DNA of 64,000 nucleotides from Streptomyces capitiformicae (GTDB lineage: Bacteria; Actinomycetota; Actinomycetes; Streptomycetales; Streptomycetaceae): the NCBI RefSeq assembly GCF_002214185.1, contig NZ_CP022161.1, forward strand, positions 4,587,767-4,651,766. The letters are read 5' to 3'. The notes beneath the pieces were generated by a model, which was not told the origin of the DNA, ran no database searches, and saw nothing but the letters and a program-made list of their open reading frames with translations. A program made the position numbers and the translations under genes. Position 1 is the first letter of the stretch; the number at the start of each line of letters is the position of its first letter. Of this stretch, positions 10,200 through 18,273 are shown piece after piece.

Positions 10200-10625
10200 G
10201 TCCCATCCTCTGTGGGCGATGCGTCCCCGCCCGCGATGCGGGCCCTTCCCCAGCGGCGCAGGATGCGGACCTTGATGATGCGCCGCTCGGTACGCGTGGG
10301 GGTCCGGCGGGGGCTGGTGCGGGGACGGCTGGAGCGGTCGGCCATGCCCGCTTCGCCGAACTCGCGGTAGCGGTTGGCCCACCGCTGGGCCGTGGTCACG
10401 GAGACCTGGAACCTTTCCGCGGCTCGTCGCAGGGGCCAGTTGTCGTCGACGATGCAGCGGGCCAGCCGCAGACGTCCGGTCTCGGTCAGAGGTGCATTAC
10501 GGTGGGGCACGAGGGCCTTTCTGTCGTCCGGCGTAGATGTCGCAATCCACACCGAGCCAGAAGGCCCTCACGCATCAAGATCACACCTCAGTGATCGCTG
10601 TCACCAACCTCCGTGGACAGAACAC
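10200..10625 (-). mobile_element. Remnant of an IS481-family insertion sequence
   Basis: From GTG 10510 the minus strand encodes the N-terminal helix-turn-helix region of an IS481 transposase (VPHRNAPLTETGRLRLARCI, then AERFQVSVTTAQRWANRYRE and RILRRWG). Similarity is lost at about 10240, and the catalytic DDE part is absent. Upstream, at about 10590-10625, the sequence TGTCACCAACCTCCGTGGAC looks like the outer end of this IS family. The element is therefore a 5'-terminal stub that cannot transpose. Confidence 0.7.
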
Positions 10626-10819
10626 CGCCGCACCTGGTGGCAGAGTGCGGCCTGAAATCCAATTTGCCGAGTGGTCCGGTTCACGTGGCGGAAGCCCGGC
10701 CTAACCACTGGCCTGCCTGACATTCTGAAGGTGGCTGGCAGGCAGCTCTTTTCACCTGACTTCCCCTCAATTTGACGCAGTCCGGAGCAGACCGTGGGAC
10801 TCCACCACTTCCGTGAGGC

Positions 10820-11032
10820 TTACATCGCGCCCGATGCATCTTTCTGGGTGTCAGGGAACATCAGCCGGGCGCCATAACTGATTGCTCCCAGGGACGCCAA
10901 CGCGAGGCTGTGGCGCAACCATCTCATGCCACCTTCCCAGTCATGAGGTGGTCCGAAGACCACCCAGGACGCAACAGCAATGCCGACAACCATGGTTCCT
11001 GTGCCAGCGAAACGACTTAATGCAGGACTCAT
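10820..11032 (-). CDS. Small membrane protein, two predicted helices
   Basis: A 70-residue protein beginning MSPALSRFAGTG. Two hydrophobic segments (TMVVGIAVASWVVFG and LALASLGAISYGARLMF) flank a short charged loop, so it is probably a membrane hairpin. The ATG at 11032 follows TAGGAG by 11 bases. It is the last recognisable gene downstream of the secreted-peptide operon on the same strand, but almost 1 kb of geneless DNA separates it from the nearest one. A role as an immunity or accessory membrane protein can be imagined but nothing in the sequence shows it. Confidence 0.5.
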   Translation of the reverse strand: MSPALSRFAGTGTMVVGIAVASWVVFGPPHDWEGGMRWLRHSLALASLGAISYGARLMFPDTQKDASGAM

Positions 11033-11843
11033 ATGCCCATGATCTCCTATGTGCGCGGAGCGTCTCAAACGCCATGGTGGGCACCGTCAGGACGAGTCCG
11101 GTGAACCGTCCATGCGGGATAACTGAGGCAGCTCTGCTGCCGCGGCAAGCCGGTTCCGTGGGATCGGGATTGCAGCCGGGGCAGCGGCGGCACCGAGCCT
11201 GGGGAGGGTGAGTCATCGCGTGCTGAGGCCTGGGCCTTCGAATGCAGCCCGCACCCGTCCAGCACCTCCTGTGCCGGACGGGGGTGCCGATGAGGGCGTG
11301 CCGGGCATGGGCATGGTTCAGGGCAAGGAGCAGCGATGTGGCTGTAGGCGTGGGCGAGTCGGAGCTGGTTCCTCGCTGAGCCAGTTACAGGCTTGGTCAC
11401 CGAACTCTTCCAGCGAGGTGGTCACTGGACAGGGCATGCGGTGGGGATCCTTTGCGATGAGGAACGGGTGGGCGGAGGGATGGTGCGGCCAGCGACGCAG
11501 TCTCGGGTCACGTCCCCTGTCGTGGTGTAGCCGATCACGACCTGCCGCCTCCGGTCCGGGCGCTGCGGGCATGCCCCGCCACGGGGCGCCCGGCAGTCAT
11601 GGCCAGTCCCGTCTTCGTGAGCCCCACCAGGGCGGCTGGCAAAGGGGATCAGGGCCGCGACCTGGGCGTTCCGCTTGCTTGATCGGCTACACCACATGGC
11701 GGGGCACCATCCAGTCTTCGCAGGGCGCACCTGGCGGCCGAAGCGAACCGAGACGACTGCGGGCTCAGGCGCTGGCGGCGTTCGCGGCCCGGCCAGAAGA
11801 TGCACCGCAGACCACACTCGGCGCGCGAGTCAAGCTGCTGCGG
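11033..11843. other. About 800 bases without a supported gene
   Basis: Open frames here lack ribosome binding sites, recognisable domains and normal codon position bias. The composition is less regular than in neighbouring genes. It is probably degenerate or intergenic DNA; I cannot identify what it came from. Confidence 0.5.
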
Positions 11844-12200
11844 TCATTTCTTCACGTACAGCACGTGGAAGCGGAGCGGAATGTCCGTGAGCCTGCGGTA
11901 TTCCTCGCGGCATATATGGGCAGCCCAGCGGCCCTCCGCGATCCCCTTCATCCCCTGGGACTCGCAGTAAGCCTTCGCGTCCGGGGTGGACAGCCATGCA
12001 GCCTCGTAGACATATCCCAACGGCACGGACTGCTCGGACGTGGCTTGCTCGGTCCCCCGATCGCTCCCCGGGGGCAGGCCGCCTGCTGGGGTCGACCAGG
12101 TGAAGACCTCTGCCTCAGCTGCCGCCGCCGTGGCGGAGACAGGGACAGTGAGCAGAGCGCTGACGGCGCCCCCGACAGCGACCCATGTACGTATGCGCAT
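11844..12200 (-). CDS. Secreted hypothetical protein with one Cys pair
   Basis: A 118-residue protein with a Sec signal peptide (residues 1 to about 28, MRIRTWVAVGGAVSALLTVP followed by an Ala-rich cleavage region). The mature part has two cysteines (79 and 97) that could form a disulfide, and ends FHVLYVKK. The ATG at 12200 is preceded by AAGGAAG about 10 bases upstream. It lies on the same strand as, and 400 bases beyond, the six-gene secreted-peptide operon. I do not recognise the family. Confidence 0.65.
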   Translation of the reverse strand: MRIRTWVAVGGAVSALLTVPVSATAAAAEAEVFTWSTPAGGLPPGSDRGTEQATSEQSVPLGYVYEAAWLSTPDAKAYCESQGMKGIAEGRWAAHICREEYRRLTDIPLRFHVLYVKK

Positions 12201-12604
12201 CAGATCAGTTCTTCCTTGTTTCGTTGAGACGGAATGAGTTGTCGGGCTGTGGCAGTCGGAACAGTTGGCTGGACGGAGTGAGGCAGGAGACCACTGGGCC
12301 TGCCGGTCGCGACGTGTCTTCTTTCGGTCTCATGCGAGGGCGTGGGCTGTGGTGCGGGGCAAGGGCCGGAGACGGAACTGGATGGATGTGCCGAGCGGCA
12401 GGAAGAGCACAAGGATTTCCGCTGGTGTCGCAGACGGGGGATCCACTCAAGCGGCGGGGCACGAACTCTCTCAGGACATGCCCGGCTCCCGCACCGTCTG
12501 CGGCGCCTGGTCGGCTCACTCGTGGTGTGCGGTCCTCGTCCCCTCCCGCCGCTTGTACTCGACGAGTTGGCCGGCCCCATCGGCTTCCGCGGTGCTGGGG
12601 ACAC
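12201..12604. other. About 400 bases without a supported gene
   Basis: Spacer between the end of the DCC gene and the secreted protein at 11844-12200. I find no credible coding frame, obvious terminator stem or repeat; a promoter for the downstream secreted protein is expected near 12220-12260 but no clear -35/-10 pair is visible. Confidence 0.5.
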
Positions 12605-12985
12605 CTACCGTCGTGGTACCGCGCAGGCCGCAGTACCGCCGGGCATGCGGTGCCGGTTGTCGGCGACGACCCGGTACACGCCGGCCGCGAGCCACCGCGT
12701 GGGTGGTGTGCGCAGCAACGCCTCCGATACGCGCCACGGGCCGCCAAGATGGCGGAACAGGTCTGCGAAGGCCACGGCGCCGCCTGTCACCCGCCCGTCG
12801 CTGTTGACCCACAGCATTTCCCGCGTGGCGCGCAACTCGTCGATGCCGAGCTGCCCGAGGTCGGTCTCCTGCCAGGTCTGCATGTGTACCGGGCGGCGAG
12901 GCGCGGCCAGGAGCGTGGTGATAGTGCGCGTACAGAACCCGCAGTCCCCGTCGTAGAGGAGGACCGGGAGCGGCGTGTCAGTCAT
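12605..12985 (-). CDS. DCC-family thiol-disulfide oxidoreductase-like protein (DUF393)
   Basis: A 126-residue protein with the family signature YDGDCGFCTR at residues 11-20; Cys15 and Cys18 are the CxxC pair. Later family features are visible: LWVNSDGRVTGGAVAFADLF and the C-terminal VYRVVADNRHRM. DCC proteins are thioredoxin-like and are frequently encoded beside HTTM-domain membrane proteins, as here. The ATG at 12985 overlaps the stop of the serine hydrolase gene (ATGA) and follows GGAGG. It is the last gene of the six-gene coupled operon. The peptide precursors of the operon contain no cysteine, so its substrate would have to be another member or something else. Confidence 0.8.
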   Translation of the reverse strand: MTDTPLPVLLYDGDCGFCTRTITTLLAAPRRPVHMQTWQETDLGQLGIDELRATREMLWVNSDGRVTGGAVAFADLFRHLGGPWRVSEALLRTPPTRWLAAGVYRVVADNRHRMPGGTAACAVPRR

Positions 12986-13821
12986 CTTCCCTCCTGGTGT
13001 CCTTTGTTCTTGAACCATGTGATCGCCGCCGCGTCAGTCTTGGACGGGGATCCGTGGAGCCGGTGCATGAGGAGCCAGCGGCCGTCCGGGAGTGCTCCGG
13101 CGAACACAGAGGAGGCGCGAGTGGCTCCGTTGTGCCAGGTCAACGGTCCGGTGTGCTGCCATGTCGGCGCCGGATCGCCGAGGAGTCGGTCGGTGACCAG
13201 CCTTAGCAGAGCGGCCATGGTGCGCGGGGTGGCCCAGAGCCCCGCGGCAGGCAGGATCGCGCCGTCCAGTGTCCACGGCTTGATCGGGCGGCGAAGAAGC
13301 CCGTGGCGTACCGACCGGTGCTGGAACGGCCACGGCGTCATCGCTCCGGCCGTTAGCCCGAGCGGCGTCAAGACGTAGTCGGCGACGAGTGTCTGATAGG
13401 GGCGGCCAGCCGCAGCCACCACGGCGGCGCCGAGGATGGCATAGCCGAGGTTGGAATACTCCTCTTCCTGCCCCGGCGGACGAGTGGCGAGGGCGCCGAG
13501 GCGCGGCAGAAGGGCTTCCAGGGCATCGTCGGTGAAGCGTCGGTAGGGGTCTCTGAAACTGATGTCGGGTGGAAGTCGTGGCAAGCCGGAGGTGTGGCGC
13601 AACAGATGATCCAACGTGATCTTGGTATCGGCGGCTGCCGGCAGCCAGGTGCCAAGCGGGTCGTGAGCGCTGAGCACCCCAGCACTGGCGAGCTGCATGA
13701 GGATCGTGCCGGTCACCACCTTCGTCAGGGAACCCATCTCCGCGAACGTGTCCGGGTCATGACCAGGTGTGGTGTGCGAGCGGATACCCTCGCTCGCCAG
13801 GACGCAGGTGGCGACCGTCAT
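12982..13821 (-). CDS. Serine hydrolase, beta-lactamase / class C PBP-like
   Basis: A 279-residue member of the beta-lactamase superfamily. Visible catalytic motifs: SLTK (Ser31-Lys34), the Tyr-x-Asn triad YSN (122-124, EEYSNLGYA) and a late His-x-Gly (HNG). It lacks a signal peptide, so it would act in the cytoplasm unless the start is mis-set. Esterase, peptidase and D-aminopeptidase activities are all known in the superfamily. ATG 13821 overlaps the HTTM stop (ATGA) with AAGGAG 7 bases upstream. Inside this operon a role in processing or trimming a peptide is the natural guess, but this is inference. Confidence 0.85.
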   Translation of the reverse strand: MTVATCVLASEGIRSHTTPGHDPDTFAEMGSLTKVVTGTILMQLASAGVLSAHDPLGTWLPAAADTKITLDHLLRHTSGLPRLPPDISFRDPYRRFTDDALEALLPRLGALATRPPGQEEEYSNLGYAILGAAVVAAAGRPYQTLVADYVLTPLGLTAGAMTPWPFQHRSVRHGLLRRPIKPWTLDGAILPAAGLWATPRTMAALLRLVTDRLLGDPAPTWQHTGPLTWHNGATRASSVFAGALPDGRWLLMHRLHGSPSKTDAAAITWFKNKGHQEGR

Positions 13822-14819
13822 CGGGTCACTCCTTCGGTCTCGGACGCCGACAGCACGGAGGCGTCGACTGTAGGCGTAGCGCGGGCAGCGTGCGCACGGT
13901 GCGTCACCCGCCTCCCCACTGCCCGCGCCCAGGACACGGCACGATCGAGGAAGGAAGACAAGAAGACAAGATCGCAGGCGACCATCGTCAACGCGAATCC
14001 GGTCAGCCCCATGAACACGGCGATCGCCATATGAAAACCGATCGACATTACGGCGGTCCAGGGACGCAGCGCAGGTATGAGGATACCTAGAGGAAAGTAG
14101 ACCATGAACAACACCGTCGCGTAGGTGCCCAGGTAAACGGCCCAATCGTTTCCGTAGATAATGCTGGAAATGCCTGGCAGCTCGAATTCCGGCACTCGCA
14201 TGATATAGAAGAGCGCTGTGCCGTCCTGCCATACATCTCCCATTACCTTGTACATCCCGCTGACCACGTAGACCAGGCTGATCTGCACGGCGACGGCCAG
14301 GACGCCCAGGTTATGCAGGGGAGTCGACAGGGACCGGACCGCACCGGGCAGACGCTCCTTCAGCCGGTCCACCAGCCCTGCGGAGAGGCAGAACCGGTCG
14401 TAGCATCGCGTCAGCAGAAGCATCGGAATAACCACATAGGCGAGGTTGTCGCCCCCGTCCAGCAGGGCGGGCTGACGCTGGTAGATCGACCACAGCAAAG
14501 CCCAGTGCACCGCCAGGCCGACCCGTCCGCCGATACCGAGCATGACCGCCAGGGCGGCCAGCACCCCCGCATGGAACACGAGTTCGGACCAGGCGGGCGA
14601 GGCACTCCACGCGTACAGGTTGAAGGTGCCGCCGGTCTGCTCGGAGAAGTCGCGGTGCGGCAGTACCCCGTCCGGGCCGAACAGGTACTGCCTGTCGGCG
14701 TATTGGGTCGCGTAGTACATAAAGCCCACGAAGCCGAGCAAGCAGCGGGTGCCGGAGGCGCCGAGGACGCTCACCGGGAGCGTGGACCAGCGATCGATCG
14801 TGACCATGAACTTGCTCAT
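13818..14819 (-). CDS. HTTM-domain multi-pass membrane protein, SdpB-like
   Basis: A 333-residue polytopic membrane protein with about eight hydrophobic segments (for example SELVFHAGVLAALAVMLGIG, LAVAVQISLVYVVSGMYKVM, FMGLTGFALTMVACDLVFLS). The order and motifs (GFVGFMYYATQY, HWALLWSIYQRQPALLDGGD) fit the HTTM family, which contains SdpB of the Bacillus sporulation-delaying toxin system and is related to vitamin K-dependent gamma-carboxylase. ATG 14819 overlaps the DUF5819 stop by four bases with GAAGGGA upstream. It is probably the membrane component that matures or modifies the small secreted peptides encoded upstream. Confidence 0.85.
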   Translation of the reverse strand: MSKFMVTIDRWSTLPVSVLGASGTRCLLGFVGFMYYATQYADRQYLFGPDGVLPHRDFSEQTGGTFNLYAWSASPAWSELVFHAGVLAALAVMLGIGGRVGLAVHWALLWSIYQRQPALLDGGDNLAYVVIPMLLLTRCYDRFCLSAGLVDRLKERLPGAVRSLSTPLHNLGVLAVAVQISLVYVVSGMYKVMGDVWQDGTALFYIMRVPEFELPGISSIIYGNDWAVYLGTYATVLFMVYFPLGILIPALRPWTAVMSIGFHMAIAVFMGLTGFALTMVACDLVFLSSFLDRAVSWARAVGRRVTHRAHAARATPTVDASVLSASETEGVTR

Positions 14820-15457
14820 CGCAGTCCCTTCACGCTTTGCCAGGGAAAGTCCTGGACGCTGACCTTCCCTTCCGCTCGAGAGTCGTTCCGCTTGGACCAC
14901 GGAGGAAGCTCGTGGATGTACATCCGGATCTGTACTTTCGCCGGGTTGCCCTTGCACGCGGAGGACATATGGTCGAGCGCGAATCGGGACACGAAGGCGA
15001 CGGCCTCGGCCTGCGAGCGCTTTTCGTGCGGCAGTTGCGGCATGACCGGCTTCTTGTCGTTTCTGGCCTCCCGCCGCAGTCGCATCAGCAGTTCGTCCCC
15101 GTTGCTGAACTGCTGGACACTAGCTGTGATAATGCGCGACATCCGCGAGGGAAAGAACCTCGCATTCCGCACTTGCTCGACAAACGGTGTCGTGACGTCG
15201 TAGAACGCTGTGGTCTTCCCGTCCGCACACTGTGCACGGGATAGGATCCCCCGGTCGTCCATCAGCGGATCCGGGGCAAAGAGCATCCAGTTCTGAGTGA
15301 AGTACGGGTCGAGGTAACCGGCCACCGTGTCGTAATAGCGGAGCTTCGCGGGACTCAAAGGAGCCTGCGACAAGGCGGACATGAGCATGTGGACGCCCAG
15401 GAGGGCGCCGCCGATGAGCAGCGCCGCCCTCCTGGCCTTGCGGTGCGTGTGGGTCAC
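14816..15457 (-). CDS. DUF5819 family protein, SdpA-like
   Basis: A 213-residue protein. One N-terminal membrane segment (residues about 10-28, RAALLIGGALLGVHMLMSAL) is followed by an extracytoplasmic domain with the family motif YFTQNWMLFAPDP (52-64), which parallels the QNW..F...P motif of SdpA. The domain carries FYDVTTPFVEQV and a basic central helix. GTG 15457 overlaps the stop of the second peptide gene (GTGA), and its own stop overlaps the HTTM start. DUF5819 and HTTM genes are regular neighbours in actinobacteria. By analogy with SdpA it would be needed for maturation of the coupled peptide; this has not been shown for this family as far as I know. Confidence 0.8.
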   Translation of the reverse strand: MTHTHRKARRAALLIGGALLGVHMLMSALSQAPLSPAKLRYYDTVAGYLDPYFTQNWMLFAPDPLMDDRGILSRAQCADGKTTAFYDVTTPFVEQVRNARFFPSRMSRIITASVQQFSNGDELLMRLRREARNDKKPVMPQLPHEKRSQAEAVAFVSRFALDHMSSACKGNPAKVQIRMYIHELPPWSKRNDSRAEGKVSVQDFPWQSVKGLR

Positions 15458-15780
15458 TTGTCGAAGGCCACGTCCACGGACTCCACGCCGCCCTCGGGGA
15501 CTCCGTTGGCAGGAGGGGCCCCGAACAGGCTGCCGAGCTCGCTGATGTTGCCAAGGCTCTTACTCGTGACGGCCTTCGCGTGCACGGTCGCCTTCTGGGC
15601 CACCTTGGTCACTGCGGACAGGATCGCCTGAGGCGCCTCACCGCCGGCCGTCGGTTGAACGGCCGTCTGTGCAGAAACCGGCTTCACCGGCGCAGCCTGG
15701 GCCGAACCCTGCGTCGCGATGGCGACGGCAGCGCCCGCCACCGCAATGCCCAGGACAGTAATAGACTTCTTCATCTTCAT
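15454..15780 (-). CDS. Small secreted peptide B of the DUF5819/HTTM operon
   Basis: A 108-residue protein. Signal peptide residues 1-29 (MKMKKSITVLGIAVAG..., cleavage after AQA). The mature part is about 79 residues, Ala/Val/Lys-rich with an amphipathic stretch (QAILSAVTKVAQKATVHAKA) and an acidic C-terminal end VDVAFDK; there is no Cys or Trp. It is paralogous to the neighbouring peptide A: both share a Q-A-(I/L)-L-S-(A/V) helix and a C-terminal D-x-AFD-(K/Q). ATG 15780 follows GAGG; its stop overlaps the DUF5819 start. The position before SdpA/SdpB-like genes suggests it is a toxin or signal precursor. Confidence 0.75.
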   Translation of the reverse strand: MKMKKSITVLGIAVAGAAVAIATQGSAQAAPVKPVSAQTAVQPTAGGEAPQAILSAVTKVAQKATVHAKAVTSKSLGNISELGSLFGAPPANGVPEGGVESVDVAFDK

Positions 15781-15801
15781 GATTCGCCTCATCTGTATCG
15801 T

Positions 15802-16086
15802 CTACTGATCGAACGCGTGGTCAACGGGGACGTCCGGGACAGTGACCGGCGACATAACATCACCGCCGGCCAGGTGGTGCGTCACCGAACGCGCCACCTT
15901 GGCAGCCCTCACTGCGACGGAGAGAAGCGCCTGCGGCTCAGCGTCGCTTCTGCTTGCCATCTGCACAGCCGCATTTCCGGAAATCGGTCGCGCATCAGGC
16001 CTCTCCTGGGCCGATGCTTGAGTGGACATCATGAGAGCGGCGCCACCCACAATTACGCCGACGGCACCAGCCAATTTCCTGTTCAC
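15802..16086 (-). CDS. Small secreted peptide A of the DUF5819/HTTM operon
   Basis: A 94-residue protein and the first gene of the six-gene run. Signal peptide MNRKLAGAVGVIVGGAALMM with cleavage near ASA-Q (residue 26). The mature part is about 68 residues with a basic amphipathic centre (QALLSVAVRAAKVARSVTHH) and the C-terminal tail VDHAFDQ. GTG 16086 has AAGGAG 7 bases upstream, the best ribosome binding site in the operon, consistent with high expression of a peptide product. It lies 21 bases before peptide B. The pair lacks Cys, unlike the disulfide-bearing SDP of Bacillus. Confidence 0.75.
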   Translation of the reverse strand: MNRKLAGAVGVIVGGAALMMSTQASAQERPDARPISGNAAVQMASRSDAEPQALLSVAVRAAKVARSVTHHLAGGDVMSPVTVPDVPVDHAFDQ

Positions 16087-16175
16087 CGGACAACTCCTTC
16101 CAATTACAGGCGTTCAGCAGCCACCTGCAGAAACCTGTCGGTGTTGACCCCTATTGATCCGAAACTCAAAGGGTT

Positions 16176-18104
16176 CTATTCGAGGATGTAGCGGACGTGG
16201 GGTCCGCCGAAGTAGCCGCGGACGATGTGCGGCGACCCGGGCGCGGCCCCGGACCCGGCCCCGGACCCGGGCGCGGCCCCGGACCCGGCCCCGGACCCGG
16301 GCGCGGCCCCGGACCCGGACGCGGCCCCGGACCCGGGCGCGGGCGCGGCCCCGGACTCGGTCTCGCCGCGCTGCGTACGCCGGTAGTCCAGGTCCTCGCA
16401 CGCCCGGCGGAGCACCTTGACGGCGGCGAGCGGCAGCCGCTGGTTGAGGATGAAGTCCGAGGACATCACCACCGCCCGGTCGACCACCCGGTCGTCGATC
16501 CCGGCGGCGAACTCCGTCTCCAGGGCGTCCGCCACCTGCCGGACCATGTCCCGCGCCGAGTTCCGGTCGGGTTCGGTCATGGGGATACGGGTGGTGAGTT
16601 CGCGCAGGACGTGGTCGGCGGCCAGCAGGTCGTCGTACTCCTGGTCGGACAGGACGCCGACGAGATGGATGCGGCGTTCCTTGAGCGCGCTGCGCAGGGC
16701 GAGTACGTGGTGGGTGTCGCCGGGGCCGCGGAGCAGGGCGCCGAGTCCGTCCAGGCAGACGATGAGGTCGGTGCGCCCGGCCACATGGGCGATGATGCGG
16801 GCGAGTTTGGCGCCGCTCTCGGTGTCGGGTACGTCGCGGCAGTCGACGCGCAGCAGGCGCTTGCGCCGCAGGAAGGGCAGCTCCCCGGCCGCCGCCCGTC
16901 TGGCCAGTTCGCGCAGCAGGGTGGTGGAGCCGACTCCGGCGGGCCCGGTGATCAGCACATGGTTGTCGGTCGTACGGTGCAGGGCGCGGCCGAGCGCGTC
17001 GAAGTAGCGCTCCAGATGCCGGGCGGGCGGGATGCCCTGGGTCCGTGCGACCCAGGTGAGGTCCTCGGCGGGCGGCGAGCCGGCCGGTAACCGGAAGGCG
17101 ACCTCGCGCGGTCCCGCCGTACGCGCCTCCCGGACGGACTGGGCGAGCAGTTCACGCATCCGGGCGAGGTCCACGCGTAGCGGGTCGGTCTGGAACACCG
17201 ACGCCAGCCTCGGCGGCGGATCCTCCAGCAGGGCGTCGAGCAGTTGCGGGGTGTCGACCTGCTCGGCGCCCCAGACCGCGGCGGCCCGCTGGGCCCGCCG
17301 CAGCAGGGCGAGCAGCGGCTCGCCCAGACCGTCCCGGTGCAGCGGTGGCGCGTCCTTGCCGTGCTGGGACAACCGGAAGGCGCCGCTCAGCATCTCCGCG
17401 ACCTTGGCCAGGCCCAGCTGCGGCGGGATCTGCAGCCGGACCAGCCGCTCGGTCAGCCCCTCCGTCTCGCCGAGCAGGGCGAGGAAACAGTGCGGTGGCA
17501 GCAGCCGGTCGTACCCCAACTCGCCCGCCCGTTCCGCCGCCTGCTCCAGCACAGCCCAGGCGTCCGCCGAGAACTCCTCGGAGCGCAGCCGCCCGGTGTC
17601 GTCCAGCAGTGGGGGCGGCGGTTCGACGCTGACGCGCACCTGGTCGCGCAACGCCCGTGCGGCGGCCGGCGCGTCGAGGATCCGCAGGAACTGCCGGTCA
17701 CCGGGGTCGGGGTGGTCCAGGACGCAGGCGACGAGGAGTTCGAGGCAGACCGGACGCAGCCGGTCCCGGTCCTCGGCGAACTCCGCCGCGAAGCGGTCGA
17801 GGGCGGCGAGTGTCTCCGCCGCGAAGCGCTCACGCCGTCCGTCGAAATCGAAATGCTGCCCGTCCCGGCTGCCCGGGTTGTACACCGCGATGGTTTCCAG
17901 CAGATGCCGCGGCTGGGCGCCTTCGGCGAGCGTCAGCGAGAGAACCGACAGAACTCCCTGGTCACCGGAGTCGATCGCGGCATGGAGGATGTCGCTCGGG
18001 CGAACCGTCCCTGAGCAGCGCTGCGTTGCCGCCGAGAGGATATCGATCGACCGTTCGTCGAGAAGTGCGTGCGGTGTGAAGATCCCTTCCGAAAACAACG
18101 ACAA
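16176..18104 (-). CDS. ClpA-like AAA+ protein with degenerate Walker motifs
   Basis: About 642 residues. The N-terminal part has two Clp-N-like helical repeats (LFSEGIFTPHALLDE and LPPHCFLALLGETEGLTERL). The AAA+ module starts near 360; its Walker A reads GPAGVGST (387-394) with Ser where the essential Lys should be, and its Walker B reads LIVCLDG with Gly where the catalytic Glu should be. Arg-rich sensor regions follow, then a Gly/Ser/Ala/Pro tail encoded by a GC repeat. Only one AAA module is present, unlike ClpA/B/C. It is probably a non-hydrolysing partner or scaffold. No ATG fits; TTG 18104 (or ATT 18107) after a G-rich stretch is the best start. It ends 90 bases before the secreted-peptide operon on the same strand. 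Confidence 0.7.
   Translation of the reverse strand: MSLFSEGIFTPHALLDERSIDILSAATQRCSGTVRPSDILHAAIDSGDQGVLSVLSLTLAEGAQPRHLLETIAVYNPGSRDGQHFDFDGRRERFAAETLAALDRFAAEFAEDRDRLRPVCLELLVACVLDHPDPGDRQFLRILDAPAAARALRDQVRVSVEPPPPLLDDTGRLRSEEFSADAWAVLEQAAERAGELGYDRLLPPHCFLALLGETEGLTERLVRLQIPPQLGLAKVAEMLSGAFRLSQHGKDAPPLHRDGLGEPLLALLRRAQRAAAVWGAEQVDTPQLLDALLEDPPPRLASVFQTDPLRVDLARMRELLAQSVREARTAGPREVAFRLPAGSPPAEDLTWVARTQGIPPARHLERYFDALGRALHRTTDNHVLITGPAGVGSTTLLRELARRAAAGELPFLRRKRLLRVDCRDVPDTESGAKLARIIAHVAGRTDLIVCLDGLGALLRGPGDTHHVLALRSALKERRIHLVGVLSDQEYDDLLAADHVLRELTTRIPMTEPDRNSARDMVRQVADALETEFAAGIDDRVVDRAVVMSSDFILNQRLPLAAVKVLRRACEDLDYRRTQRGETESGAAPAPGSGAASGSGAAPGSGAGSGAAPGSGAGSGAAPGSPHIVRGYFGGPHVRYILE
16240..16353. 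repeat. GC-only tandem repeat coding the Gly/Ser/Ala/Pro tail
   Basis: Units of 6 to 30 bases built from GGACCC/GGCCCC and GGGCGC are repeated in frame inside the 3' end of the AAA+ gene and encode GSGAAPGSGAGSG-type linker. Length polymorphism between strains is likely. Confidence 0.85.
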
Positions 18105-18273
18105 AATGACGGCACCCCCGTAACCGTTTCCGGACCGTTTCCGGCACACCCGCCGTATTCCCAGTTTGGCACGGGTCCGACAACGCCTGATGTGAATGTG
18201 GCGCATTATTCGGATCCACAGGATCACGACATCTGCCGCTCCCGGGCGGGTACCGGCCGGTACCCGCCCGGGG

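Noticed and set aside
11208..12227. 339-residue plus-strand frame
   Set aside because: No ribosome binding site, biased composition and overlap with a convincing secreted protein on the other strand; no domain recognised.
12605..12985. DCC protein as the disulfide-forming enzyme for the operon peptides
   Set aside because: Neither peptide contains cysteine, so a direct role in their disulfide formation is excluded.
16240..16353. GC tandem repeat as a regulatory array
   Set aside because: It is in frame within the AAA+ gene and simply encodes a Gly/Ser/Ala/Pro tail.
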